Part shown: positions 8,239 to 17,071 of the stretch, piece after piece
Numbering within the stretch: the stretch's first letter is position 1
Layout: every line of letters begins with the position of its first letter
Assembly (NCBI GenBank): GCA_016710745.1
Contig: JADJVB010000010.1
Coordinates: 1,302,001 to 1,366,000, forward strand
Source of the DNA: Chitinophagaceae bacterium
Lineage (GTDB): Bacteria > Bacteroidota > Bacteroidia > Chitinophagales > Chitinophagaceae
Reading direction: 5' to 3'
DNA: 64,000 nt
Position numbers and translations under genes: made by a program
Notes under the pieces: generated by a model
Database searches by the model: none
What the model was told of the DNA's origin: nothing
What the model saw: the letters and a program-made list of their open reading frames with translations, nothing else

Positions 8239-8370
8239 TGTGATCAAAATCTCAGCTATTAAATCGAATCAACCCGGAGTTAACTATAACTTAATTCTTC
8301 GACGACCATAACCCGTCACGCTGTTAGTTTAAGGAATCAAATTAGTTGTGCATTGTTAACTCATTATACA

Positions 8371-9158
8371 ATGTTTTTAATTAAACAATCGCTAATAATT
8401 AAATTGTTTTTGTGCGTTAATACGATGGCGCAAAGCCAGAAAAAAATTGACACAACAAATTCTTACAAACCCGAAATATTCACATCGGGTTTTATTGATA
8501 TCATGAACGACGGACAAGTAAATGCCTCCGCCCGTTTTATCCGTTTATTTATCGGCGAGCCGAAAAATTTGCTATCCCAATTTCTTTTTTTGGAGGCGTT
8601 TCCAATAATAATTTTCAGAGCAGATCAAATACAACCGGACAACAAAATAATAATGATCACCTGGTAAATCAATACATCAACCCCTTGAGTGGACTGATCA
8701 ATATTTCAATTGACGGTGTTGCTTATTTTAAGCCGTCGGAAAGAGCGACCAAAACAGGGTTTATTTACCAAATAGGTGAGCGCATTCTTACAGGATACAG
8801 ATCCGGACTTGCAACAGATCCCAAAACGGGCAGTCCAACCCACTTTTTAAATAGCTTTGCAACTTTAGGTACCTATTTTCAAACTGGTGCCTGGGAACGC
8901 AATAATGCCCTCAACACTGGAATCTTTTGGATTGCATGCAGATATATAGGCTGTTACACTAATCCAGGGCAGATCCGCGATTTCCTCCCCGATATAAATA
9001 CCAACGGCCTTTACCACGGTTATTCCATCGGTTTTGGGGTAGAGATCAACAACCTGGTAAACCTGAAAGCCCTGTATTACCGATATGTAAAACAGCCCGA
9101 AATTGACTATACATTGCCCATATATCAGTTTTCTTTTAATTATTCGTTGAAAAAATAG
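8371..9158 (+). pseudogene. secreted hypothetical protein with one frame break
   Basis: Two frames (to 8667, and from about 8571 to 9158) form one protein of about 262 residues. The first begins with a hydrophobic signal peptide ending near TMAQ and continues to FIRLFIGEPKN. After a run of T at 8568-8570 the frame shifts; with one T added the sequence continues AIPISFFGGVSNNNFQ, runs through NQYINPLSGLINISIDGV and ends FSFNYSLKK. A terminal Phe/Tyr-rich beta-strand pattern suggests an outer-membrane or periplasmic beta protein, but no family is recognised. ATG 8371 is preferred over a TTG at 8353. Confidence 0.7.
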
Positions 9159-9359
9159 CTGTTTGTTTTACGAGCGATTTTACCGATTTTTGACTATAAT
9201 TGGATTAGAATAAGTTGATTTACAGACTTTTTAAGCGTAAAAACACTATCCGGCACAAAGGGTATTTACACGCTTTATTTTTTTTGAATATAATTTGAAC
9301 TTGCGTTCAACGTTATAGAATTGTTAACCCGATCCGCAAGTACCCAAAAATTAACCAAT

Positions 9360-10046
9360 ATGAATTTGAATGAAAACATTAGTGAACCGATCAAAGTCAT
9401 CATCGCCGATGACCATGTGCTATACCGGGCAGGCGTAAAAACCGCATTAAGCGCCAAAAAAGATGTGATCGTAGTGGCAGAGGCCGATAACGGCATGCAC
9501 CTGTTAAATATGCTTAAAATGATTCCGGTTGATGTGATCCTGCTGGATATTCAGATGCCGATCATGGATGGCATCGCCGCTTTGCCGGAGATAAAGAAGA
9601 TCTTCCCAAATGTTCGCATCATTATGCTCACCATGATGGACGACCACAGTATGATTACCAAACTGATGGAAATAGGTGCCAACAGCTACCTTACCAAAAC
9701 CAGCGACAGCGAAATTATTTACGAAGCCATTAAAACCGTTTACGCCCAGGAATACTATTTTAATTCGCTAACCAATAAAGCCCTGCTCACCAACCTTAAA
9801 CAGCGTAACGACGCAGGGCCAAAACGGATGATGCAGCAGGAAGCCCACCTGAACGATAAGGAAACCCTTATCCTTAAACTCATGTGCGAGGAAAAAAGTA
9901 CCAAGGAAATTGCCGACATCGTAGATCTGAGTCCGCGAACAGTGGAAGCCATCCGTGATAAACTGAAAGTGAAAACAGGTGCTAAAAGTACCGCAGGCCT
10001 GATTATGTATGCAGTAAAAAATCATATACTCGACGAAGAATTTTAA
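9360..10046 (+). CDS. NarL/FixJ-type response regulator (RR4)
   Basis: 228 residues from the ATG at 9360, chosen because the 13 upstream codons of the longer frame precede the usual short N-terminus. The receiver has ADDH (16-19), Asp63 in VILLDIQMP, LTMMDD and the Lys of YLTKTSDS. The LuxR HTH is near 165-225 (LNDKETLILKLMCEEKSTKE, then SPRTVEAIRDKLK). No kinase is adjacent, so it is an orphan like RR2, which it closely resembles. A strong terminator follows at 10089. Confidence 0.92.
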   Translation: MNLNENISEPIKVIIADDHVLYRAGVKTALSAKKDVIVVAEADNGMHLLNMLKMIPVDVILLDIQMPIMDGIAALPEIKKIFPNVRIIMLTMMDDHSMITKLMEIGANSYLTKTSDSEIIYEAIKTVYAQEYYFNSLTNKALLTNLKQRNDAGPKRMMQQEAHLNDKETLILKLMCEEKSTKEIADIVDLSPRTVEAIRDKLKVKTGAKSTAGLIMYAVKNHILDEEF

Positions 10047-10088
10047 TAATAACCCCTGTAATTTTGTTCTCTAAAACTGTAATGAAAA

Positions 10089-10126
10089 TTAGCCCCCCCC
10101 GGTTCGTCCGGGGGGCTAAATTTTTT
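10089..10126 (+). terminator. strong Rho-independent terminator after RR4
   Basis: GC-rich stem TTAGCCCCCC...GGGGGGCTAA with a TTCG-containing loop and a run of six T. Very stable. Confidence 0.92.
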
Positions 10127-10156
10127 AAGGATTCGTACGTAGAAGCCCGTTAATTG

Positions 10157-10164
10157 TATATTTG
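10157..10164 (+). promoter_or_regulatory. -7 box directly before the class IV aminotransferase gene
   Basis: TATATTTG fits TAnnTTTG and ends 4 bases before the ATG at 10169. A start site a few bases downstream would place the ATG at or next to the 5' end, giving a leaderless transcript. Confidence 0.5.
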
Positions 10165-10168
10165 GCAG

Positions 10169-11008
10169 ATGGACTATTTTATTTTCAACGGAAAATTTTA
10201 TCCCGAAAATACGGCGGTGGTAGGAGCGGGTAAGCGTGGGTTGCGATTTGGCGACGGGCTTTTCGAAACCCTGAGGGCTAACCAGGGTGAAATTGAGTTT
10301 TTAGACGAACATTTGGCCCGCCTGTGGCAGGGCCTTGCCGTTTTGCAATTTCAAATACCGAAACATTTTTCGCCCGATAAACTACAGGAGGATATCGGAA
10401 ATCTACTACGAAAAAACGGCCATGCCAACCTGGCCCGTATCAGGTTAACGCTGTTCAGAGGCGATGGAGGCTTGTACGACGACATAAATCATACACCCGG
10501 TTACCTGATTCAAAGCTGGGCCCTTCCCAACGACAGCGGTAAATGGAACAGTAACGGTTTGGTACTGGGCATTTACGAAGAAGCAAAGAAAAGCTGCGAC
10601 CTGCTGAGTAACCTGAAACACAATAATTTTTTACCCTATGTGCTGGCGGCCTTGCAGGCAAAAAAACAAAAATGGAATGATGCCCTGTTGTTAAATACCA
10701 ACGGAAATATTTGTGATACCAGTATCGCTAATATTTTTTTAATAAAGGATGAATTGATTTACACGCCGGCATTAACGGAAGGTTGTATTGCCGGTATCAT
10801 GCGTAAACAGGTTATCAATCACCTCAATCAATTGCCTGTTAACGTGATTGAGACTACCTTAAGTATCGACGACCTGGTTGCTGCCGATGAAGTTTTTTTA
10901 ACCAACTCCATTTACCATATTCGCTGGGTACAGGCTGTGGGGGATAAAAAATATGGTAACCAACAAACTCAAAAAATATATTCAACACTTTTTTCAACAA
11001 AAAACTAA
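10169..11008 (+). CDS. class IV PLP aminotransferase / aminodeoxychorismate lyase-like
   Basis: 279 residues from the ATG at 10169. It is a fold-type IV PLP enzyme: LRFGDGLFETLR (early D-amino-acid/BCAT-like motif), a catalytic Lys in SNLKHNNFLPYV, then NTNGNICDTSIANIFL and TPALTEGCIAGIMR, which bind the PLP phosphate. Length and the Lys context fit PabC (4-amino-4-deoxychorismate to p-aminobenzoate, folate pathway) better than branched-chain aminotransferases, which are longer, but a small BCAT-like role cannot be excluded. Folate precursor enzyme FolE lies 4 kb downstream. Confidence 0.8.
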   Translation: MDYFIFNGKFYPENTAVVGAGKRGLRFGDGLFETLRANQGEIEFLDEHLARLWQGLAVLQFQIPKHFSPDKLQEDIGNLLRKNGHANLARIRLTLFRGDGGLYDDINHTPGYLIQSWALPNDSGKWNSNGLVLGIYEEAKKSCDLLSNLKHNNFLPYVLAALQAKKQKWNDALLLNTNGNICDTSIANIFLIKDELIYTPALTEGCIAGIMRKQVINHLNQLPVNVIETTLSIDDLVAADEVFLTNSIYHIRWVQAVGDKKYGNQQTQKIYSTLFSTKN

Positions 11009-11052
11009 TGTTGTTGTTGAGGGTTTGATAGCGCTCATCAAAAATTTTTCCG

Positions 11053-12366
11053 TTGCAGCAAGTGAATATCTTCTGGTTCCGGCGGGATCTACGCCTGGAA
11101 GACAATGCAGGGCTCTTTCATGCCCTCACAGGAAACTACCCGGTTTTGCCGGTTTTTATTTTCGACCGCCATATTCTGGATAAGCTTTCAAACAAAAACG
11201 ACCGGAGGCTGTGTTTTATCCACAACGCCCTGGAAAAAATGCAAAGGGAGTTAATTAAAACGGGGTCGTCGCTGGAGGTTTTTTATGGCGAACCCCTGCA
11301 TGCATTTGAAAATCTTTTTGCCAACTATACAATCAATACTGTATTTATCAATCATGATTATGAACCCTATGCCGGGGAAAGGGACGCCGGTATCGCCGGT
11401 TTTGTGAGATCAAAAGGAGCATCGTTTCGAAGTTTTAAAGACCAGGTGATCTTCGAAAAAGAGGAGATCGTGAAAGATGACGGAAAGCCGTACACGGTTT
11501 TTACGCCCTACAGCAGAAAGTGGAAAGCAAGCTTGCAGGAACAGCATCTGGCATCTTTACCTTCCGAAAATTATATGGGGAATTTTTACCGGCAGGCGGT
11601 CCGGCCGATCCCAGCCTTGTTATCAATGGGCTTTTCAGACGATAATTATTTATTTCCGGGCAGAGAAACGGAAACGCAATTGATAGCCGGATATAAGGAA
11701 CAACGGAATTTTCCTGCAAAGGCAGGCACATCAAAGCTGGGTGTACATCTACGATTTGGTACCATCAGCCTCCGCCAACTGGCGCACCAATGCCAGCCGC
11801 TCAGCGAAACATTTCTCAATGAACTGATCTGGCGCGATTTTTACCAGATGATCCTTTGGCATTTCCCGCGGGTAGGCAAGGGGCAGGCTTTTAAACCTGC
11901 TTACGAACATATTGAATGGCGAAGAGATGAAGGTGAATTTGAAAAATGGTGCCAGGGTAAAACCGGCTACCCGATCGTTGATGCCGGCATGCGTGAACTG
12001 AATGCAACCGGGTTTATGCACAATCGTATACGCATGATCGTTGCTTCTTTTTTGTGTAAACATTTATTGCTCGACTGGCGTTTGGGTGAAGCTTATTTTG
12101 CAGAAAAGTTACTGGACTTTGACCTGGCTGCCAATAACGGCGGCTGGCAATGGGCCGCCGGAAGCGGATGTGACGCGGCACCTTATTTCCGGATCTTCAA
12201 TCCTTATTTGCAAACCAAACGGTTTGATCCCGACCTGGCATATATCAACAAATGGGTACCTGAATTGAACGACATGCACTACCCGAAACCCATCGTTGAA
12301 CATGAATTTGCCAGAAACCGTTGTTTAGCTGTTTTTAAACATGGACTGAAGAAAAACGATTTTTAA
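11053..12366 (+). CDS. phrB: deoxyribodipyrimidine photolyase (cryptochrome/photolyase family)
   Basis: 437 residues. The N-terminal antenna domain begins VNIFWFRRDLRLEDN and the C-terminal FAD domain has LGVHLRFGTISLRQL, LIWRDFYQMILWHFP, HNRIRMIVASFL and DFDLAANNGGWQWAAGSG. The retained Trp-rich electron path and the DxxxN/W set fit a class I CPD photolyase, which uses light to split cyclobutane dimers. Length is normal. The stop overlaps the convergent mqnD stop by 4 bp. A 6-4 photolyase or cryptochrome function is less likely from this length but not excluded. Confidence 0.9.
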   Translation: MQQVNIFWFRRDLRLEDNAGLFHALTGNYPVLPVFIFDRHILDKLSNKNDRRLCFIHNALEKMQRELIKTGSSLEVFYGEPLHAFENLFANYTINTVFINHDYEPYAGERDAGIAGFVRSKGASFRSFKDQVIFEKEEIVKDDGKPYTVFTPYSRKWKASLQEQHLASLPSENYMGNFYRQAVRPIPALLSMGFSDDNYLFPGRETETQLIAGYKEQRNFPAKAGTSKLGVHLRFGTISLRQLAHQCQPLSETFLNELIWRDFYQMILWHFPRVGKGQAFKPAYEHIEWRRDEGEFEKWCQGKTGYPIVDAGMRELNATGFMHNRIRMIVASFLCKHLLLDWRLGEAYFAEKLLDFDLAANNGGWQWAAGSGCDAAPYFRIFNPYLQTKRFDPDLAYINKWVPELNDMHYPKPIVEHEFARNRCLAVFKHGLKKNDF

Positions 12367-13205
12367 GGGTTGCGGCTGAGAAATACCGCATCGCTGCTTT
12401 TTTTAGCTGCCGGATGCCCATTTTCATAAACGGCGAGTAATTTTTCAACAGCCAATTTGCCGCTGACACCCAAATTGATCGAGTAATCGTTTACATACAG
12501 GTTAATATGGCTGCGCATGATCGCTTCACTCATTTCCATGGCATTTTCTTTAATAAAATGGCTAAGGGTTTCTGTATGATGATGGTAAGCATATTCGATA
12601 CTTTCCCGGATCAGTTGATCAACCTGACATTGAATGGCCGTATCCAGTGAACGCCTCGCCACAATGCCTCCCAAAGGAATCGGATTGCCGGTTTCTTTTT
12701 CCCAAAAATCGCCCAGGTCGGTAATTTTATGCAGGCCTTTACCGGCATAGGTAAATCGGTTTTCATGAATAATTACGCCAAGGCCTTTACCTGCTAAAAC
12801 AAAATTTTCTATTTCATCATAGCGCAGAAAGATCTTATTTTTTGCCTGTGGGTAGGCTAACGAAAAAAGCATATGCGCCGTGGTATGTTCGCCCGGTATG
12901 GCAACCAGTTTATCTTCAACAATTTGATCTTTTGATTTTTCATTGGTTATCAGCAGCGGGCCCACACCCTTGCCCAATGCACTGCCGCTGTTTAAAACAA
13001 TATAATGCTCCAATACCAAAGGTAAAACGCCATAACTGAGTTTGGTAACATCGAGTTTTTCCTCCAGTGCCCACCGGTTAAGTGTTTCCACATCTTCCAT
13101 AAACAGGTCAACAGCTAAACCTCCGGTATCAATTTTATGGTTGACCAGGGCATCAAAAATAAACGTGTCGTTGGGGCAGGGCGAAAACCCCAGGCTGATT
13201 TTCAT
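12363..13205 (-). CDS. mqnD: 1,4-dihydroxy-6-naphthoate synthase
   Basis: 280 residues. It starts MKISLGFSPCPNDTFIFDAL, a signature of the MqnA/MqnD fold, and continues with DVTKLSYGVLPLVL and GKGVGPLL. In the futalosine route MqnD turns cyclic dehypoxanthinyl futalosine into 1,4-dihydroxy-6-naphthoate. The ATG overlaps the mqnB stop by 4 bp (ATGA), indicating translational coupling with the preceding enzyme. Length is typical. Confidence 0.92.
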   Translation of the reverse strand: MKISLGFSPCPNDTFIFDALVNHKIDTGGLAVDLFMEDVETLNRWALEEKLDVTKLSYGVLPLVLEHYIVLNSGSALGKGVGPLLITNEKSKDQIVEDKLVAIPGEHTTAHMLFSLAYPQAKNKIFLRYDEIENFVLAGKGLGVIIHENRFTYAGKGLHKITDLGDFWEKETGNPIPLGGIVARRSLDTAIQCQVDQLIRESIEYAYHHHTETLSHFIKENAMEMSEAIMRSHINLYVNDYSINLGVSGKLAVEKLLAVYENGHPAAKKSSDAVFLSRNP

Positions 13206-13834
13206 AGGGTAGTAAATTGGGTTAATAATGCAGTCAGTTCCGCGTGCAGCGATGCAATGGCTTCATGCAGCTTCCATTTTGTTTTATCTCTTTCGCCAAC
13301 ATAATTGGATACCGACCGGATCTGTATGAACGGCAGTTTTTCCTGCAGGCAAACAAAATGTAAAGCCGCACCTTCCATGGATTCGATATCAGGATTCCAG
13401 GTTTCGATGAATTGTTGTTTTTGCAGTTGGCTGTCGCTCACCTTATTCACCGTAATTGCCCTGGTAACCGGCAGGTGCGTATTCAATAAAAACCTGTTCG
13501 GATTTTTCAGCCAGCCATTTTCAAACGGATAAGCATGCTCATCGGCAAAAGCTGTTTTACCCATGGGCAAAAAATGTCCGTTTTCTTCTGTTCCCAGGTC
13601 GGCAAAACAATCCTGACCAACAAGAACCACCGTTCCCAATTTAATTTGATCATTAAAGGAACCCGCAACGCCGGCCTGTACAACCAGATCATATGGTTGC
13701 TGACCAATTTTTTTCTGTAGCTGGTATATTGTTGCCGGAGCACCAACGCCGGTGATCAATACATCAATTGCCGGGTGATTTGTTTTAATGGACTGAATTT
13801 CAGCTTCAGTTGCGGCCAGTAGTAGGATTTGCAT
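13202..13834 (-). CDS. mqnB: futalosine hydrolase
   Basis: 210 residues from the ATG at 13834 (the longer frame adds nine unlikely residues). A nucleoside phosphorylase-like fold with ITGVGAPATIYQL, LVVQAGVAGSFND, ESMEGAALHFVC (the Met-Glu-Gly-Ala ribose/base site) and IRSVSNYVGERD. MqnB removes hypoxanthine from futalosine in menaquinone synthesis. It is coupled to mqnD and divergent from the PTPS gene at 13907. Confidence 0.92.
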   Translation of the reverse strand: MQILLLAATEAEIQSIKTNHPAIDVLITGVGAPATIYQLQKKIGQQPYDLVVQAGVAGSFNDQIKLGTVVLVGQDCFADLGTEENGHFLPMGKTAFADEHAYPFENGWLKNPNRFLLNTHLPVTRAITVNKVSDSQLQKQQFIETWNPDIESMEGAALHFVCLQEKLPFIQIRSVSNYVGERDKTKWKLHEAIASLHAELTALLTQFTTL

Positions 13835-13879
13835 AACACAAATTTCGACTTTAACCCGCATATTTCAGTATTTAGAAGC

Positions 13880-13887
13880 TACCTTTG
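13880..13887 (+). promoter_or_regulatory. TAnnTTTG -7 box before the first PTPS gene
   Basis: TACCTTTG, 19 bases before the ATG at 13907. This spacing supports the 13907 start. Confidence 0.6.
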
Positions 13888-13906
13888 CCGAAATTTTTGG
13901 ATTTAC

Positions 13907-14329
13907 ATGGTTTATATCACGAGGATAGAACATTTTAATGCCGCTCATAAATTATTTAACCCCGCCTGGAGCAGGGAAAAAAATGAGGAAGTTTTTGGTA
14001 AATGTGCCAATGAAAACTGGCATGGCCATAATTTTGAACTGTTCGTTACCCTAAAGGGCGAACCCGATCCTGATACCGGGTTTGTGTACGATGTGAAAAA
14101 ACTGAGTATTATTGTAAAAGAACACGTAATTGATAAACTCGACCATAAGAATCTGAATGTGGATGTGGCATTTATGAAGGATAAGCTTTGTTCTATTGAA
14201 AACCTGGTGATCGGTATATGGAACGAATTGGTGCCCCACCTGCCTGCCGAAGTGCAGCTACATTGCCTTAAACTGTCTGAAACTCCCCGGATCTTTGTTG
14301 AATATTATGTGTTAGGCTCCGGGAATTAA
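13907..14329 (+). CDS. 6-pyruvoyl-tetrahydropterin synthase / QueD family protein, copy 1
   Basis: 140 residues. Zinc ligands are visible: His14 in EHFNAAH, and His39/His41 in WHGHNF. The catalytic Cys33 precedes HGH by five residues (C-ANENW-HGH), the spacing of PTPS-II (tetrahydrobiopterin-type) enzymes; QueD usually has three. Later motifs are LDHKNLN and ENLVIGIWNEL. The substrate would be 7,8-dihydroneopterin triphosphate from FolE, encoded 0.6 kb downstream. Whether the role is BH4-like cofactor synthesis, queuosine or something else is not resolved. It is paralogous to the next gene. Confidence 0.85.
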   Translation: MVYITRIEHFNAAHKLFNPAWSREKNEEVFGKCANENWHGHNFELFVTLKGEPDPDTGFVYDVKKLSIIVKEHVIDKLDHKNLNVDVAFMKDKLCSIENLVIGIWNELVPHLPAEVQLHCLKLSETPRIFVEYYVLGSGN

Positions 14330-14493
14330 TTTCCGTATCGGGCAAACAATGTGTAACTTTAATGGTAATTAACTTTCGATGGCGTTGCGTTTAAACAGCA
14401 GACTTCTGTTTTAACCTTCACTAATATTTGTTCTCATTATTTATTTGGAATTGTAAGAACAAAAATTAATTAATATCTGTTATACTATTTACT

Positions 14494-14910
14494 ATGAGTG
14501 GAAAAGTGGCCGTTTACCGTAAAGAGCATTTTAACGCAGCCCATCGGTTACATAACCCGGCTTGGGACGACGCTACCAATGAACAGGTTTTTGGCAAATG
14601 CAATAACCCGCATTTTCATGGTCACAATTATGAATTGATCGTAAAAGTTACCGGAGAACCGGATCCCATGACCGGTTATGTTATCGACATGAAGGTACTC
14701 AGCGATATGGTTCAGGAAAATGTGATCGAGCGTTTTGATCACAAAAACCTGAATGAAGATACTGTTGAGTTTAAGCAGTTGAATCCTAGTGCCGAGAATA
14801 TCGCTATTGTGATTTACAAGATTTTGAGAGAAAAAATAGAACCAAAATTTGATGTACAGGTACGCCTGTATGAAACTGAGAGAAATTTTGTAGACTATCC
14901 GGCAAACTGA
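14494..14910 (+). CDS. 6-pyruvoyl-tetrahydropterin synthase / QueD family protein, copy 2
   Basis: 138 residues, closely related to copy 1. His17 (EHFNAAH), Cys36 and His42/His44 (KCNNPHFHGHNY) follow C-X5-HGH, very like the animal PTPS motif KCNNPNGHGHNY. A FDHKNLNED core and YETERNFVDY ending complete the fold. The gap to folE is 36 bp, suggesting co-transcription. Two PTPS-II-like copies beside folE imply either a heteromeric or sequential pterin route, or duplication with divergence. Confidence 0.87.
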   Translation: MSGKVAVYRKEHFNAAHRLHNPAWDDATNEQVFGKCNNPHFHGHNYELIVKVTGEPDPMTGYVIDMKVLSDMVQENVIERFDHKNLNEDTVEFKQLNPSAENIAIVIYKILREKIEPKFDVQVRLYETERNFVDYPAN

Positions 14911-14946
14911 ACCGCAGGAACTTTATTAAACAGAAAATAATTATCG

Positions 14947-15543
14947 ATGGCGTATAAAAAAATTGAGCAGTACGATGAAGAGATCACGTTGGGCCTGATC
15001 ACAACCTATAAGAAAACACTGGAACTGCTGGGTGAAGACTCCAACCGGGAAGGACTGGAAAAAACACCTGAGCGTGTTGCCAAGGCCATGCAGTTTCTTA
15101 CCCAGGGATATGGCATTGATGCCAATGCGATCTTAAACTCGGCAAAATTTCATGAGGATGTGAGCGAAATGATCATTGTGAAGGATATTGAACTGTACAG
15201 TATGTGCGAACATCATATGTTGCCTTTTTATGGAAAAGCCCATGTGGCCTATATCCCCAACGGGTACATTACTGGTTTAAGCAAGATCGCCAGGGTGGTG
15301 GATGCGTTCAGCCGTCGCCTGCAGGTACAGGAAAGATTAACGCATCAGATATTAAATTCGATCAAAGAAACGTTAAATCCGTTGGGCGTTGCTGTGGTAA
15401 TAGAAGCATCGCATTTGTGTATGATGATGCGGGGCGTTGAGAAACAAAATTCGGTAACTACTACCTCGGCTTTTTGGGGCGAGTTCGAAAAAAATGAAAC
15501 CAGGAGTGAGTTTGTGAAGTTGATCAGTGCCAAACTACATTGA
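14947..15543 (+). CDS. folE: GTP cyclohydrolase I
   Basis: 198 residues. It contains KTPERVAKAMQFLTQGY, the zinc-binding YSMCEHHMLPFYGKAHVAYI, SKIARVVDAFSRRLQVQE and LCMMMRGVEKQNSVTTTSA. FolE converts GTP to 7,8-dihydroneopterin triphosphate, the shared precursor of folate, queuosine and biopterin-type cofactors. It is third in a run after two PTPS paralogues. The last 9 bp overlap the convergent Uma2 gene. Confidence 0.96.
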   Translation: MAYKKIEQYDEEITLGLITTYKKTLELLGEDSNREGLEKTPERVAKAMQFLTQGYGIDANAILNSAKFHEDVSEMIIVKDIELYSMCEHHMLPFYGKAHVAYIPNGYITGLSKIARVVDAFSRRLQVQERLTHQILNSIKETLNPLGVAVVIEASHLCMMMRGVEKQNSVTTTSAFWGEFEKNETRSEFVKLISAKLH

Positions 15544-16080
15544 GTTCCAGATTGAAAAAACGTCAAAATGAATCAGGCATTTTTCTGTTAACTGAAAGTC
15601 GCTATCGTATTTAGGCCGGTATTTACCCAACACCAATTCAAATGCTTCAATAGTTTTGGTTTCTGTATTGGAAATAATATAATACTTCACCGCTTTCAAT
15701 TCATAAAGATTATATTTCGTGTTTCTATCCCTTAATTTGGTAGATGGGGAAGAAATTTCAACGATCAATGTGGGCGGGAAGGTCAAAAAATCATCGGTAA
15801 AATTTCCGCAAACGATCATGCAATCCGGCCGCACAACAGAGTCTTTGTCAATTACCCAATCCAGTTCACTATAAACCTGGCATTGACAGTCTGCATCAGT
15901 TTTATCAATTTCATTTCCCGCTTTTTGTATTAATTTACTTGAAAACAATTGATGATTCCTGGTAGGCGACGGTGACATCGCATATGGATAGCCATTCACC
16001 AGTTCCCAATCACCTTTCCAAAGCAAATAATCCTGATAAGTGTATCTTTCGGGCTTAAATAGTTGATCAGGTAAACTCAT
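15535..16080 (-). CDS. Uma2 family (DUF820) putative endonuclease
   Basis: 181 residues from the ATG at 16080. The PD-(D/E)xK-type core shows WELVNGYPYAMSPSPTRNHQ, SELDWVID with VRPDCMIVCG, then LIVEISSPSTKLRDRNTKY. These match Uma2, a restriction-endonuclease-like family abundant in cyanobacteria and Bacteroidota whose biological role is unclear. Single gene, convergent with folE, no toxin-antitoxin partner seen. Confidence 0.88.
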   Translation of the reverse strand: MSLPDQLFKPERYTYQDYLLWKGDWELVNGYPYAMSPSPTRNHQLFSSKLIQKAGNEIDKTDADCQCQVYSELDWVIDKDSVVRPDCMIVCGNFTDDFLTFPPTLIVEISSPSTKLRDRNTKYNLYELKAVKYYIISNTETKTIEAFELVLGKYRPKYDSDFQLTEKCLIHFDVFSIWNSM

Positions 16081-16108
16081 AATAATTTTATAGTTCAAAT
16101 TTAAAATT

Positions 16109-16116
16109 TATTTTTG
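16109..16116 (+). promoter_or_regulatory. TAnnTTTG -7 box before fabD
   Basis: TATTTTTG, 17 bases before the fabD ATG. Confidence 0.55.
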
Positions 16117-16133
16117 ATAAAACGCTTCCAATT

Positions 16134-17024
16134 ATGGCACATGCTTACCTCTTTCCCGGTCAGGGATCCCAATTTAGCGGAATGGGAAAAAACCTGTACG
16201 GCAGCAATTCTTCGTCGAAGGAGTTGTTTGAACAGGCCAATGAAATATTAGGTTTCAGAATTTCCGATATCATGTTCACCGGCTCGGATGAAGACCTGAA
16301 ACAAACCAATGTAACCCAGCCTGCGGTTTTTATTCATTCGATCGCGGCTTTTAAAACGATAGCCGATGCCAAACCGGATATGGTAGCGGGGCATTCATTG
16401 GGTGAATTTTCGGCATTGGTTGCCAATCATGCGTTGAGTTTCGAAAGTGCCTTGATGCTGGTATCGATCAGGGCACAAGCTATGCAGCGTGCCTGCGAAA
16501 TGAATCCATCTACCATGGCTGCGGTTTTGGCTTTAACAGACAACCAGGTTGAAGAAATTTGCGAATCGGTGATGCGGGAAACCGGCGAAGTAGTTGTTGC
16601 AGCGAATTATAACTGCCCGGGCCAATTGGTTATCAGTGGTTCCATTAAAGGCATCGAGGTTGCTTGTGAACGCATGAAAGAAGCAGGTGCCAGGCGTGCC
16701 CTGGTATTACCGGTAGGCGGCGCTTTTCATTCACCGTTGATGATGCCGGCAAAAGAAGAATTGGCAGCGGCCATTGATGCCACCCATTTCAATGAGCCCA
16801 TATGTCCGGTTTATCAAAATGTGGTTGGCAAAGCAGTTACGGACCCTGCTGCTATTAAAAGAAATTTAATCGATCAATTAACCGGCGCCGTGCGTTGGAC
16901 GCAGAGTGTGGAATCCATGATCGCAGATGGGGCAACAAAATTTACCGAAGCCGGCCCCGGAAAAGTGCTGCAGGGTTTGGTAATGAAGATCAATAAAGAG
17001 ATGGTTGTTGATGGGGTAAGCTAA
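16134..17024 (+). CDS. fabD: malonyl-CoA:ACP transacylase
   Basis: 296 residues. LFPGQGSQFSGMGK opens the chain, the nucleophile Ser88 sits in VAGHSLGEFSAL, and the catalytic His follows in GGAFHSPLM. It loads malonyl groups onto acyl carrier protein at the start of fatty-acid elongation. Single gene with its own promoter box and a bidirectional terminator shared with the convergent mdh. Confidence 0.95.
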   Translation: MAHAYLFPGQGSQFSGMGKNLYGSNSSSKELFEQANEILGFRISDIMFTGSDEDLKQTNVTQPAVFIHSIAAFKTIADAKPDMVAGHSLGEFSALVANHALSFESALMLVSIRAQAMQRACEMNPSTMAAVLALTDNQVEEICESVMRETGEVVVAANYNCPGQLVISGSIKGIEVACERMKEAGARRALVLPVGGAFHSPLMMPAKEELAAAIDATHFNEPICPVYQNVVGKAVTDPAAIKRNLIDQLTGAVRWTQSVESMIADGATKFTEAGPGKVLQGLVMKINKEMVVDGVS

Positions 17025-17058
17025 AAAAAGGGTTCTGAATTTCAGAACCCTTTTTTTA
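17023..17058. terminator. bidirectional terminator between fabD and mdh
   Basis: A-run, GGGTTCTGAA / TTCAGAACCC stem, T-run. It works for both convergent genes. Confidence 0.9.
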
Positions 17059-17071
17059 GCCAAATAGGTTA

